Shown one piece after another: positions 47,524-56,367 of a stretch of DNA of 64,000 nt. The stretch is from Corynebacterium efficiens YS-314 (lineage in GTDB: Bacteria; Actinomycetota; Actinomycetes; Mycobacteriales; Mycobacteriaceae): assembly GCF_000011305.1 (NCBI RefSeq), contig NC_004369.1:868001-932000 (forward strand), read 5' to 3'. Positions within the stretch are counted from its first letter, which is position 1; every line of letters starts with the position of its first letter. The notes under the pieces were generated by a model. It was not told the DNA's origin. It did no database searches and saw only the letters and a list, made by a program, of their open reading frames with translations. The translations under genes and the position numbers were made by a program.

Positions 47524-49103
47524 CAGTCGATCTCCTTCAGGGAATTGGAGCGGACGAGGGTGATGGCGGAGACGATGGCGACCATGATGAAGATCATCAG
47601 GGAGATGGCGGAGGCGACGCCGTACTGGTTCTCACCCGAGGCGAACGCGATCTTGTAGACGAAGCTGATGAGGATGTCCGTGGCGCCGACGCCGGTGGGG
47701 GAGTCAAGGTCGCGGGGTCCGCCGCCGGTGAGCAGGTAGATCACGTTGAAGTTGTTGAAGTTCATCGCGAAGCTGGCCACGAGCAGCGGGCCGACGGCGA
47801 CCATGAGCAGCGGCAACGTGATCTTCCGGAAGGTGGTCCACGCCCCGGCGCCGTCGATCCTGGCGGCCTTGTACACGTCGTCCGGGATGGACTGCAGCGC
47901 ACCGGTGGTGACGAGGAACATGTAGGGGAATCCCAGCCACAGGTTGACCATGACGGCGGAGAAGCGGGCGAGCCAGGGGTCGCCGAGCCAGTTGATATCC
48001 GCGCCGCCGAAGAGGATCTGGTTGAAGAAGCCGAAGTCGGTGTTGAGCAGACCGGCCCAGATGAGGATCGACAGGAAGGCGGGGAAGGCGTACGGCATGA
48101 TGACCAGCGCGCGGTAGAAGCCGCGGAACTTCATGTTCGGGTCGTTGAACAGCAGCGCCATGAGCAGGCCGGCGAAGAAAGTCAGGGCGACGGAGAGGAA
48201 CGCGAAGACGAACGTCCAGGCGGTGACCTTCATGAAGGGGCCCGCGTAGGTGGAGTCGGCGAAGACCTGCGTGAAGTTGGACAGGCCGACGTTGACGCGC
48301 CAGCCGGGGAGGAGTTCCTCGCCGGACTCGGAGGCGAAGCTGCCGGTGTCGTTGGGGGTGTAGACGGTGCCGTCGGCGGCGATCATGGCGTCCTGCGCCT
48401 CGTCGTAACGCATCGTCGAGATGTAGGTGGTGGCGGTGCGCGCGTCGTTGGTGCGCACGACATCGCCCTCGTCGGGGGACAGCACGCGGACGTCGAGGAC
48501 CTCCTGCTGGCGGGCCATGGCGTCCTGCGCGCTGAGGACCTCGTAGCCCTCGACGGCGGTGACCTGCCCGTCCTCGACGGTGGCCTCGACGGGGGTCAGT
48601 TCTTCACCGGTGGTGGCGGCGAGGACCCGGTCGTCGTCGTGAAGCACGGCGAGGCCGAGGCCGTCGTCGCCGGAGATGACGGCGACGGGGCGGGACGGGG
48701 CGTCGGGAACGGGCTCGTCGTACTTGAGCTCGATCGCCGTGATGGCGTCGTCCTTGGTGGAGTTGTGGCCGTCGCCGTAGTTGGTGAACGCGATGCCCGC
48801 GGTGTAGATCACCACGAACACCTGGAAGATGAGTAGCATGACGGCTGCCGGGTAGAGGTACTTCCAGGGCAGGGTGCGGCGATCATTCCAGAAGTAGATG
48901 ACGTTCGCGCCGATGAGCGCGACGACGAGGAAGGCCAGCATGCCCCACTGCCCGGCGAGCCACGAGGCGGCGATGCCGTAGAAGCCGAAGGCGTTGATGG
49001 CCGCCATGATGAGGAGCTTGATCGCCAGACCGGCTCCTGCTTGACGACGCCGCGGGGCCGGCGCCTCATCCGCCACTGGGCGGGTGTCCAGTGTGGTGGT
49101 CAC
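47523..49103 (-). CDS. Maltose-type ABC transporter permease (MalF-like)
   Basis: 526 aa, long for a sugar permease: after three N-terminal helices there is a large extracytoplasmic insert (about 105-270, acidic, with EDGQVTAVEGYEVLSAQDAM), comparable to the P2 loop of E. coli MalF, which touches the binding protein. The EAA loop reads DVYKAARIDGAGAWTTFRKI. Overlaps both neighbours, so translation is coupled. Confidence 0.87.
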   Translation of the reverse strand: MTTTLDTRPVADEAPAPRRRQAGAGLAIKLLIMAAINAFGFYGIAASWLAGQWGMLAFLVVALIGANVIYFWNDRRTLPWKYLYPAAVMLLIFQVFVVIYTAGIAFTNYGDGHNSTKDDAITAIELKYDEPVPDAPSRPVAVISGDDGLGLAVLHDDDRVLAATTGEELTPVEATVEDGQVTAVEGYEVLSAQDAMARQQEVLDVRVLSPDEGDVVRTNDARTATTYISTMRYDEAQDAMIAADGTVYTPNDTGSFASESGEELLPGWRVNVGLSNFTQVFADSTYAGPFMKVTAWTFVFAFLSVALTFFAGLLMALLFNDPNMKFRGFYRALVIMPYAFPAFLSILIWAGLLNTDFGFFNQILFGGADINWLGDPWLARFSAVMVNLWLGFPYMFLVTTGALQSIPDDVYKAARIDGAGAWTTFRKITLPLLMVAVGPLLVASFAMNFNNFNVIYLLTGGGPRDLDSPTGVGATDILISFVYKIAFASGENQYGVASAISLMIFIMVAIVSAITLVRSNSLKEID

Positions 49104-50362
49104 GATTCAATCGCCCTCTCGATGTTGGTGATCATGTTGTCCCACAGCTGCTCGGGGTCGCGGGCACCGGTGACGATGCCGTTCTGCGTGGTGCCCCAGA
49201 AGTTCCACACCGCACCCATCTGCGGGATGGACGGCATGGGGGCGCCGTCCTCCTGGGCGATGCGGGCGTACTCGGCGAGCACGGGATCGCCCATGTTGTC
49301 GAGTGCCTCCTTGTTGGCGGGGGGACGTTGGTTGTTGGAGAACAGCTCGAGCTGGACCTCGGGCTGCGACAGGTAGTTGAGCGCCAGGTCCCGCGCCGCG
49401 AGCGGGGAGGAGGAGTTGGCGTTGATCATGAAGGAGGACACGCCGACGAACGGGATCGCGGGCTGCCCACCGGCCGAGGGCACGGAGAGGACCTCGATGT
49501 CCATGTCGGCGGCCTGGATGTCCGGCAGGTTCCAGGGGCCGGCGATGAAGTAGGGGGACTCGCCGTCGATGAAGGCCTGCTTGGAGATGTCCGGGGTCAT
49601 CGTGACGATGAGGTCGCGGTTGGCACCCATCTCGGCGAGGTAGTTGGCGAAGGCGCGGCCCTCGTCGCCGCCCATGCCCAGCTCGGCGGTGTAGGCGCCG
49701 TCGGCGTCGCGCTCGAAGACCTCGGCGCCGAAGGAGGACTGGATGGGGTAGAGGTGGTACGGATCGCCGGAGGCCTCGGACTGGCTGGTGGTGAAGGGAT
49801 ACTTCGCGACGCCCTCGTCCATGAGCCGGTGGCCCTCGGCGAGGAGATCGTCGAAGGTCTCCGGGGTGTGATCGGTCATCGCGTTGTTCCGGAGGAGGGC
49901 GACATTCTCGATGATGAAGGGCACGCCGTAGTAGCGGCCGTCGTAGGTGACGGCCTGCAGGGCGATGTCGACGAAGTTGTCCTCCGGGTCGATGAGGTCG
50001 ACGGGGGAGACGGCACCGTTGTTGACCACCTGGCCGAGCACGTCGTGCGGGGCCACGATGATGTCGGGGCCCTCCCCGGTGGGGACCTGGGTGAGGAAGT
50101 CGGAGAGCATCTGGCCGTTGTAGTTGCGCTGGATGACGCGGATGCTCACACCCGTGTCCTCCTGGAAACGCTCGGCGACCTTCTCCAGTCCGGGGACCTC
50201 GTACTGGGAGGCCCAGATGGTCAGGGGGCGGGGACCGCCGAGGAGGGCACCGGAGCCGGCGGCCTGACCGCCACCGCTGCCGCAGGCAGCGAGTGCTCCA
50301 CCCGCGACGAGCAGTCCGGCCGCGCCGAGGAACCGGCGGCGCGAGATTCTCAGGCCACTCAC
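49100..50362 (-). CDS. Maltose-type substrate-binding lipoprotein (Tat)
   Basis: 420 aa. The N-terminus has a twin-arginine motif SRRRFLGAAG and lipobox LAAC with Cys27, so it is probably exported folded by Tat and lipidated. The mature part is a type I periplasmic-binding-protein fold (IWASQYEVPGLEKVAERFQE; FTTSQSEASGDPYHLYPIQS). It hands the sugar to the MalF/MalG-like pair. Overlaps both neighbours by 4 nt. Confidence 0.88.
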   Translation of the reverse strand: MSGLRISRRRFLGAAGLLVAGGALAACGSGGGQAAGSGALLGGPRPLTIWASQYEVPGLEKVAERFQEDTGVSIRVIQRNYNGQMLSDFLTQVPTGEGPDIIVAPHDVLGQVVNNGAVSPVDLIDPEDNFVDIALQAVTYDGRYYGVPFIIENVALLRNNAMTDHTPETFDDLLAEGHRLMDEGVAKYPFTTSQSEASGDPYHLYPIQSSFGAEVFERDADGAYTAELGMGGDEGRAFANYLAEMGANRDLIVTMTPDISKQAFIDGESPYFIAGPWNLPDIQAADMDIEVLSVPSAGGQPAIPFVGVSSFMINANSSSPLAARDLALNYLSQPEVQLELFSNNQRPPANKEALDNMGDPVLAEYARIAQEDGAPMPSIPQMGAVWNFWGTTQNGIVTGARDPEQLWDNMITNIERAIES

Positions 50363-51540
50363 TGGACTGCCACCTCATCCCTGCGGAGCGCGTCGCCGGT
50401 CTCACCGTCGAAGAGGTAGAGGGATTCGGGGCTGAACCACAGGTCCATGGTGTCGCCGGTGACCACGCGGGTGGCGTTGGTCAGGCGGGCGACGAGTTCG
50501 CCGCCGAGCTCATCGACGCCGGCCTCCCGGGCGGCCTCGCGGGCGGCCTCGCTGGGCTGCTCCTTCTCCGTCGGGGAGAAGTACACGAAGCGGTCGGCGC
50601 CGGTGGATTCCACCAGGCTGAGGGTCGCGGAGATGGTCAGGCCCTGGTCGCGCTTCTCCGGGGCGACGAGGTAGGCGTCGTCGAAGGCCTCCGGGCGCAG
50701 GCCGAGAATGACAGATTCGGAGGTGGCGCGGGAGGCGGCGTCGATAAGCACGTCCGGGAGGTGGATGTCACCGAAACCGGTGGAGACGACCGTGCCGCGC
50801 AGGCGGCCGGGCATGAAGTTCATCGACGGCGAGCCGATGAAGCTGGCCACGAAGAGGTTGGTGGGGGAGGCGTACAGCTCATCGGGGGAGCCGGCCTGCT
50901 GGATGACGCCCTTGCGCATGACCACGACGCGGTCGCCGAGGGTCATGGCCTCGGTCTGGTCGTGGGTGACGTAGACGGTGGTGACACCGAGGTCCTGCTG
51001 GAGGCGGGCGATCTCGGCGCGCATCTGGACGCGGAGCTTCGCGTCGAGGTTGGACAGCGGCTCATCCATGAGGAAGACCTTCGGGCGGCGGACGATGGCG
51101 CGGCCCATGGCCACGCGCTGGCGCTGACCGCCCGAAAGCTGCGCGGGCTTGCGGTCGAGGTACTCGTCGAGGCCGAGGGAGGCGGAGACCTCCGCGACCT
51201 TGTCCTGGATCTCGCTTTTGGGCATGCGGGAGAGCTTGAGCGGGAACTCGATGTTCTCGCGGACCGTCATGTGCGGGTAGAGGGCGTAGGACTGGAAGAC
51301 CATGGCGATGTCGCGGTCGCGGGCGGAGAGGTCGTTGACGACCTGGTCGTCGAAACGCAGCTCGCCGCCGGTGATGTCCTCGAGCCCGGCGATCATGTTG
51401 AGCAGCGTGGACTTTCCGCATCCCGACGGCCCGACGAGGATGACGAACTCGCCGTCACGGATGTCGAGGTTGGCGTCGGTGATGGCGTGGTAGCCGCTGG
51501 GGTACAGCTTGTCCACGTGGTCCAGGGTGATGGTGGCCAT
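50359..51540 (-). CDS. Sugar ABC transporter ATPase (MsiK/MalK-like)
   Basis: 393 aa. Walker A GPSGCGKST (37-45), signature LSGGQRQR, Walker B VFLMDEP and an H-loop VTHDQTEAM, followed by C-terminal OB/TOBE domains (about 240-385) typical of MalK/UgpC/MsiK ATPases. First gene of the operon. In actinobacteria MsiK-type ATPases may serve several sugar permeases; here it is encoded with its own set. A TAGACT about 40 nt upstream may be its -10 box. Confidence 0.92.
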   Translation of the reverse strand: MATITLDHVDKLYPSGYHAITDANLDIRDGEFVILVGPSGCGKSTLLNMIAGLEDITGGELRFDDQVVNDLSARDRDIAMVFQSYALYPHMTVRENIEFPLKLSRMPKSEIQDKVAEVSASLGLDEYLDRKPAQLSGGQRQRVAMGRAIVRRPKVFLMDEPLSNLDAKLRVQMRAEIARLQQDLGVTTVYVTHDQTEAMTLGDRVVVMRKGVIQQAGSPDELYASPTNLFVASFIGSPSMNFMPGRLRGTVVSTGFGDIHLPDVLIDAASRATSESVILGLRPEAFDDAYLVAPEKRDQGLTISATLSLVESTGADRFVYFSPTEKEQPSEAAREAAREAGVDELGGELVARLTNATRVVTGDTMDLWFSPESLYLFDGETGDALRRDEVAVQ

Positions 51541-51823
51541 TCGATATTCTTTCTGTGGGGGAAGTGCGAACCAATGAGCCCTAGTCTATCTGTGAGGACT
51601 GACCGTCGGGAGTGTTTGATGTGGTCTACGCCGCAGTGTTTGACGTGCCATCATCGCTCGGTTATGTTGTGGATACGTCAACAACAGGAAAAGGGGAACC
51701 CAATGTCCCTTGGATTCTAGGGTTCGATACCGCGGGGGAGATTGGCGGAACCGCAGCCTATACTGCTGTTCTTCGCAGATTTCCCGGTAGCAGTTCTTGG
51801 ACTCCAGAGGTACGGTAAAGCCT

Positions 51824-52054
51824 ATGGATAAAAGGGATGAACCTGGGAAAACCGGCAGTTTCAGTTCGGGATTGTTCAAATTCGGGGTGTTCATCGTCCT
51901 GGCAGGATCCCTGCTCCTGGTGCTGCGACTCATTCTGGGAGTAACCTCCACCCTTGGAATCGTCTCCAATCTTCTGCTTATTCTCTCGGGGGTGTTCCTT
52001 GCCTGGAAACCTTTTATGGACAACCGAAAACGAGGACAGCTATCGCAGGACTAG
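51824..52054 (+). CDS. Small two-helix membrane protein
   Basis: 76 aa. A charged Ser-rich head and two transmembrane helices (FGVFIVLAGSLLLVLRLILG; GIVSNLLLILSGVFLAW), then a basic tail. The ATG at 51824 has only a weak upstream site. Stands alone between the sugar operon and the arsenic genes. Unknown function. Confidence 0.6.
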   Translation: MDKRDEPGKTGSFSSGLFKFGVFIVLAGSLLLVLRLILGVTSTLGIVSNLLLILSGVFLAWKPFMDNRKRGQLSQD

Positions 52055-52108
52055 TAAAGGGGCTTCTGGCAGGTCACAGTTCCTGCAGAGCGCTCCCTGA
52101 GGTGAATT

Positions 52109-52133
52109 GCCCACGGGAAGCCCGTGGCATTTT
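52109..52133 (+). terminator. Terminator of small membrane gene
   Basis: CCACGGG, AAG loop, CCCGTGG, then CATTTT. Lies between convergent genes. Confidence 0.75.
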
Positions 52134-52162
52134 CCATCCGTGAGTGACCAGGATTCGAGAAG

Positions 52163-53155
52163 TTATTTCACCACCTTGCCCACCGACTCCGCGATCTCCC
52201 GGGCAGCCTGCTTGGCGTAGGGGCCCACTCCGGTGATGGTGGCCGCGCCGGGGCCTGTCCAGTCTCCGTAACCGACCAGGTGGAGGGCTGAATAGCGGGG
52301 GGTGGTGCCGTCGAGAAGCCGGCGCACCGGGCCAAGGGCGGGGCGGAACCCGGTGCACCAGATCAGGTGATCGGCATCAACCTCATCGAGTGAGGTGAAC
52401 ATGGGCGTGGCCTGTAGGCGTCCGGTGTCGCGGGCATCGCGGACCTCGGGGAGGGCCACGATATCGCCCAGGTCGGAGTCCGCGCCGGGGTCGGGTTCCC
52501 CGCGCTGGATCGCCAGGGCGCGCAGGCGGTTGCGGCGGAACAGCACCCGGCCGTCGACCTCATCGGGCATCCAGCGTGGGGGTCGGCGGGTGTACCAGGT
52601 GACCTCGGCAACGCGGGTGAGTTCCGCTGCGATCTGGGCACCGGAGTTCGCCCCACCGACCACCGCGACGCGTGTACCCCGGAAAGGCTCGATGCCGGGA
52701 TAGTTGGCCGAATGCCAATGGGTTCCGCGGAAGGTGCCCGGGTAGTTCGGCACGAAGGGAGCGGACCAGGTACCGGTCGCAGCAACGACATTCTGCGCTG
52801 ACCAGACCTTATTACCCGCCCGGACGCGGAAGATCCCCTCCTCGTGCTCGATGCGATCCACCCGGACGGGGCGTTCCACGGGGATTTTGTAGCGCTGCTC
52901 GTAGGCGGTGAGGTAATCCACCACGTGTTGGGCTGGGGGGAAACCGTCGTAAAGCGGCATGGGCCAACCCGGAAGGTTGGAGAATTCCGCGGTGGAGAAC
53001 AGCGTCATCGACGGCCAGACGTGCAGCCAGGCGCCGCCGGGTGCCGGCTGGTCATCGAGGACCAGCGTGTCCACCCCTGCCCTGAGCAGGTAGTAGGCGG
53101 TGGCCAGTCCGGACTGACCACCGCCGATGATAATCGCCTCGTGCTCGCTGCGCAT
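52163..53155 (-). CDS. Flavin monooxygenase of ars cluster (ArsO-like)
   Basis: 330 aa. FAD-binding GGGQSG (11-16) near the N-terminus and a second Rossmann motif VVGGANSG for NADPH in the middle, plus a WCTGFRPALGP stretch near the end, as in flavin-containing monooxygenases. Such genes are often found in ars operons (ArsO), activity not established by sequence. I choose ATG 53155, which has GGGAG 5 nt upstream; an ATG at 53182 is possible. Follows arsR and is likely cotranscribed. Confidence 0.78.
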   Translation of the reverse strand: MRSEHEAIIIGGGQSGLATAYYLLRAGVDTLVLDDQPAPGGAWLHVWPSMTLFSTAEFSNLPGWPMPLYDGFPPAQHVVDYLTAYEQRYKIPVERPVRVDRIEHEEGIFRVRAGNKVWSAQNVVAATGTWSAPFVPNYPGTFRGTHWHSANYPGIEPFRGTRVAVVGGANSGAQIAAELTRVAEVTWYTRRPPRWMPDEVDGRVLFRRNRLRALAIQRGEPDPGADSDLGDIVALPEVRDARDTGRLQATPMFTSLDEVDADHLIWCTGFRPALGPVRRLLDGTTPRYSALHLVGYGDWTGPGAATITGVGPYAKQAAREIAESVGKVVK

Positions 53156-53191
53156 ACCGTCTCCCGTCATTTCATCCATCATGCCGGTTGC

Positions 53192-53539
53192 CTAACCGAT
53201 CTGCAGGACGGTGCGCAGCTCGGCGAACAGCTCCGGTTTGACCCGGTGGATGACGCTTCGTCCCTCGCGGGTGCGTTCCAGCAGGCCGGCCTCGGTCATC
53301 TTCTTCAGATGGTGGGAGATGGTCGGTTGACTCAGGCCCATCATCTCGGTGAGCTCGTTGACGCTGACCGGCCCGCAGCCCCCGGCGGCCAGTTGGGAAA
53401 GGATCCGCAGGCGCATCGGTTCGGCCAGCACCTTGAACAGGGTGGCGTAGCGGTCGGCCTCGTCGTCATCGAGTGGACCGGTGCCCAGTGAACAGCAGTC
53501 GGAGAGGTCGGTGAGGGGGAGTATCTGCGCGGAGGTCAT
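53192..53539 (-). CDS. arsR: Arsenic-responsive repressor ArsR
   Basis: 115 aa ArsR/SmtB winged-helix repressor. HTH at about 65-85 (MGLSQPTISHHLKKM). Cys15-Cys16 (SDCCSLG) and Cys55 (GGCGPVS) occupy the same positions as the As(III)/Sb(III) ligands described for C. glutamicum ArsR. Start is ATG 53539; the frame continues upstream but over the operator region. Divergent from acr3; arsenite binding would derepress both directions. Confidence 0.93.
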   Translation of the reverse strand: MTSAQILPLTDLSDCCSLGTGPLDDDEADRYATLFKVLAEPMRLRILSQLAAGGCGPVSVNELTEMMGLSQPTISHHLKKMTEAGLLERTREGRSVIHRVKPELFAELRTVLQIG

Positions 53540-53551
53540 GTGCCCCATCCT

Positions 53552-53603
53552 ATATTGACAGTCATCAATATTGGAAGTACCGTCAATATTGATAACAATC
53601 AAT
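53552..53603. promoter_or_regulatory. ArsR operator region
   Basis: ATATTGA/TCAATAT inverted repeat (53552-53571) and ATTGAT/ATCAAT (53588-53603) in the arsR-acr3 intergenic region. AT-rich against a GC-rich background and typical of ArsR sites. Confidence 0.75.
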
Positions 53604-53621
53604 ACGACGAGAAGGTGACGC

Positions 53622-54755
53622 ATGACTGCACCCACCCAGACCCGGGCCGTACCCGCCCGGATCTCCTTCCTCGACAGATTCCTCCCCATTTGGATCATCC
53701 TGGCCATGGCCACAGGCCTGATCCTGGGCAGGTCACTGCCCGGGCTGGCACCCTTCCTCAACTCCCTCGAGGTCGGCGGGATCTCCCTGCCGATCGCCCT
53801 CGGCCTGCTGGTGATGATGTACCCGCCACTGGCCAAGGTCCGTTATCACAAGACCAAGGAGATCGCCGCCGACAAACGCCTGATGACGGTCTCCCTCCTC
53901 CTCAACTGGGTGGTCGGGCCGGCCTTCATGTTCGCCCTGGCCTGGATCTTCCTGCCCGACCAGCCGGAGCTGCGCACCGGTTTGATCATCGTCGGCCTGG
54001 CGCGGTGTATCGCCATGGTGCTGGTCTGGTCGGATATGTCCTGCGCCGACCGCGAGGCCACCGCCGTGCTGGTTGCCATCAACTCGATCTTCCAGGTCCT
54101 CATGTTCGGTGTCCTCGGCTGGTTCTACCTGCAGGTGCTCCCGTCCTGGCTGGGGCTGGAGACCACCTCCGCAGAGTTCTCCTTCTGGGCGATCGTCAGC
54201 TCCGTGCTCGTCTTCCTCGGCATCCCGCTGCTGGCCGGTGCGGCATCCCGGATCATCGGTGAGAAGGTCAAGGGACGCGACTGGTACGAGAACAAGTTCA
54301 TCCCCGCCATCTCCCCACTGGCGCTGATTGGCCTGTTGTACACCATCGTCCTGCTGTTCTCCCTGCAGGGCGAGGCGATCACCTCCCAGCCCCTGACCGT
54401 GGCCCGCATGGCTGCGCCACTGCTGATCTACTTCGTGGGCATGTTCTTCATCTCCCTGGCCGCCTCCAAGGCATCCGGCATGAACTACGCACAGTCCGCA
54501 TCCGTGTCCTTCACCGCCGCGGGCAACAACTTCGAGCTGGCCATCGCCGTCTCGATCGGTACCTTCGGTGCGACCTCCGCCCAGGCGCTGGCCGGCACCA
54601 TCGGACCGATGATCGAGATCCCCGTGCTGGTCGGCCTGGTCTACACCATGCTGTGGCTGGGCCCGAAGCTCTTCCCCGGTGATCCGACCCTGCCCGCCAC
54701 CACCCGCCCCACCACTCAGCACCTCGCATCTGACAAGGAGACCATCCAATCATGA
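53622..54755 (+). CDS. acr3: Arsenite efflux permease Acr3
   Basis: 377 aa, about ten transmembrane helices, exports As(III). Cys129 ([12 protein letters not shown]) and Glu305 ([10 protein letters not shown]) match the two residues reported as essential in the C. glutamicum protein. ATG 53622 follows GAGAAGGTGACGC. First gene of the rightward arsenic operon, ending in an ATGA-type overlap with the first arsC. Confidence 0.95.
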   Translation: MTAPTQTRAVPARISFLDRFLPIWIILAMATGLILGRSLPGLAPFLNSLEVGGISLPIALGLLVMMYPPLAKVRYHKTKEIAADKRLMTVSLLLNWVVGPAFMFALAWIFLPDQPELRTGLIIVGLARCIAMVLVWSDMSCADREATAVLVAINSIFQVLMFGVLGWFYLQVLPSWLGLETTSAEFSFWAIVSSVLVFLGIPLLAGAASRIIGEKVKGRDWYENKFIPAISPLALIGLLYTIVLLFSLQGEAITSQPLTVARMAAPLLIYFVGMFFISLAASKASGMNYAQSASVSFTAAGNNFELAIAVSIGTFGATSAQALAGTIGPMIEIPVLVGLVYTMLWLGPKLFPGDPTLPATTRPTTQHLASDKETIQS

Positions 54756-55171
54756 GCACCACCCCTTCCGTCCTGTTCGTCTGCGTCGGCAACGGCGGCA
54801 AGTCCCAGATGGCCGCAGCGCTCGCCGAGAAGCACGCCGGCGACCAGCTCACCATCCACTCCGCCGGCACCAAGCCGGGTAGCAAACTCAACGCCCAGTC
54901 CGTCGAGGCGATCGCCGAGGTGGGCGCCGATATGTCGAAGGGCCACCCCAAGGGCATCGACCCGCAGCTGCTGCGCGAGGTCGACCGCGTCGTGATCCTC
55001 GGAGCCGACGCAGAGCTGGAGATGCCTGACGACGCCCGCGGCACCCTCGAGCGGTGGGTCACCGATGAGCCGTCGGAACGCGGCATCGAAGGTGTCGAGC
55101 GCATGCGCCTGGTGCGCGACGACATCGATGCCCGCGTGCAGAAGCTTGTCGACGAACTGACCCACTCATAG
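54752..55171 (+). CDS. Mycothiol-type arsenate reductase ArsC1-like
   Basis: 139 aa of the low-molecular-weight phosphatase fold. The active-site loop is CVGNGGKS (Cys11), with Lys where phosphatases and the following two paralogues have Arg. This resembles C. glutamicum ArsC1, which couples arsenate to mycothiol for reduction by mycoredoxin. Overlaps acr3 by 4 nt, so As(III) produced is close to its exporter. Confidence 0.87.
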   Translation: MSTTPSVLFVCVGNGGKSQMAAALAEKHAGDQLTIHSAGTKPGSKLNAQSVEAIAEVGADMSKGHPKGIDPQLLREVDRVVILGADAELEMPDDARGTLERWVTDEPSERGIEGVERMRLVRDDIDARVQKLVDELTHS

Positions 55172-55183
55172 GCATTCGACATC

Positions 55184-55600
55184 ATGACCACCTCTTCTGA
55201 CACCCAGCCCAGCGTGTTGTTCGTCTGCGTCCACAACGCAGGCCGCTCCCAGATGGCCGCCGCCTACCTCACTGAACTCTCCGGCGGACGTATCACCGTC
55301 CGTTCAGCAGGATCGGAGCCCCGCGATCAGCTCAACCCCGTCGCCGTGGCGGCCATGGCTGAGGATGGCATCGACATGACCTCCGCCAGCCCGAAGATCC
55401 TCACCACCGAGGCGGTCCAGGCTTCCGACGTGGTGATCACCATGGGCTGCGGGGACACCTGCCCGATCTTCCCCGGCAAGCGCTATGAGGACTGGGAGCT
55501 AGAGGATCCGGCGGGGAAGGGCATCGACGATGTCCGCCGCATCCGCGACGACATCAAGCACCGGATCACCGTGCTTGTCGACGAGCTCCTCCCTTCCTGA
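55184..55600 (+). CDS. Arsenate reductase ArsC2-like
   Basis: 138 aa, same fold, with the canonical loop CVHNAGRSQ (Cys15) and a general-acid region with Asp in DWELEDPAGKG. A CGDTC motif follows the ITMGCGDTCPIF strand. Resembles ArsC2 of C. glutamicum. Second in line in the arsenic operon, 12 nt after the first. Confidence 0.88.
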   Translation: MTTSSDTQPSVLFVCVHNAGRSQMAAAYLTELSGGRITVRSAGSEPRDQLNPVAVAAMAEDGIDMTSASPKILTTEAVQASDVVITMGCGDTCPIFPGKRYEDWELEDPAGKGIDDVRRIRDDIKHRITVLVDELLPS

Positions 55601-55647
55601 TCCCCCTACGATCCGGTTTCTGCATTCCCCGAAAGGAACGCCCCGTC

Positions 55648-56277
55648 ATGACAACCCAGACCCCGCCCCTGCACACCAATCTCCTGAAGCGCATCTCCGG
55701 CGAACTCGCCAGTACCTACCAGGGGGTGTTCTCCCCGGAGACCATCGAACGCTATATCTTCGAGTCCTACACCAGCCTGGCACGTACCGCGAAGGTGCAT
55801 GATTACCTCCCGGTGCTGGCGGAACGTTTCGCCAAGGACCGACTCCGGGCACTGGCGCTGGCCGAGGGGAAGATCGCCACCCCGGCTCCCCAGGTCCTCT
55901 TCGTGTGTGTCCACAACGCCGGACGATCTCAGATCGCCGCGGCTCTGCTGTCGTCCTATGCCGGTGATGCGGTTGAGGTCCGTTCCGCAGGCTCCCTGCC
56001 CAGCTCCGAGATTCCAGATGTTGTGGTCGATGTCCTCGCCGAACGAGGCATTGATCTCGCCGGTGCCTTCCCCAAACCACTGACCGATGATGTGGTCCGC
56101 GGCGCGGATTACGTCATCACCATGGGCTGCGGGGACGTATGTCCCATCTACCCCGGTAAGCACTACCTGGACTGGGACCTGGCTGACCCCAAGGATGAAA
56201 CCCCTGAGCGGGTGCGTGCCATTGTTGACGAGGTCGATGAGCGAGTGCGCGGGCTGTGGGAGACCATCCAGCGCTGA
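55648..56277 (+). CDS. Arsenate-mycothiol transferase-like protein with N-terminal domain
   Basis: 209 aa. The C-terminal 130 residues repeat the ArsC fold with CVHNAGRSQ and MGCGDVCPIY. The first about 75 residues are a helical extension (LLKRISGELASTYQGVFSPE), as in C. glutamicum ArsC4 and mycobacterial relatives. GAAAGGAA precedes the ATG. Last gene of the operon; a terminator follows. Confidence 0.85.
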   Translation: MTTQTPPLHTNLLKRISGELASTYQGVFSPETIERYIFESYTSLARTAKVHDYLPVLAERFAKDRLRALALAEGKIATPAPQVLFVCVHNAGRSQIAAALLSSYAGDAVEVRSAGSLPSSEIPDVVVDVLAERGIDLAGAFPKPLTDDVVRGADYVITMGCGDVCPIYPGKHYLDWDLADPKDETPERVRAIVDEVDERVRGLWETIQR

Positions 56278-56300
56278 CCATAAGATCCACGAAAAGAGCA

Positions 56301-56352
56301 AACACCCCCGACCGCAGCCTTCCCATGAAGGAGGACGCAGTCGGGGGTGTTG
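56301..56352. terminator. Bidirectional terminator between ars operon and nrdF
   Basis: AACACCCCCGAC pairs with GTCGGGGGTGTT around an imperfect inner region. Serves two converging genes. Confidence 0.8.
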
Positions 56353-56367
56353 TCTAGCTGTGGGAGG

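Noticed and set aside
49091-51720. Long plus-strand frames over the sugar importer genes
   Set aside because: Gly/Val/Asp-rich translations without motifs; the opposite strand has complete ABC transporter genes.
51612-51818. 68-aa frame and an MSLGF mini-frame upstream of the small membrane gene
   Set aside because: No ribosome-binding site for the longer frame and no conserved feature. The five-codon frame after AGGGGA could be a leader peptide, but nothing supports it.
53733-54749. 338-aa minus-strand frame over acr3
   Set aside because: Gly/Asp/Gln-rich mirror of acr3; no family features.
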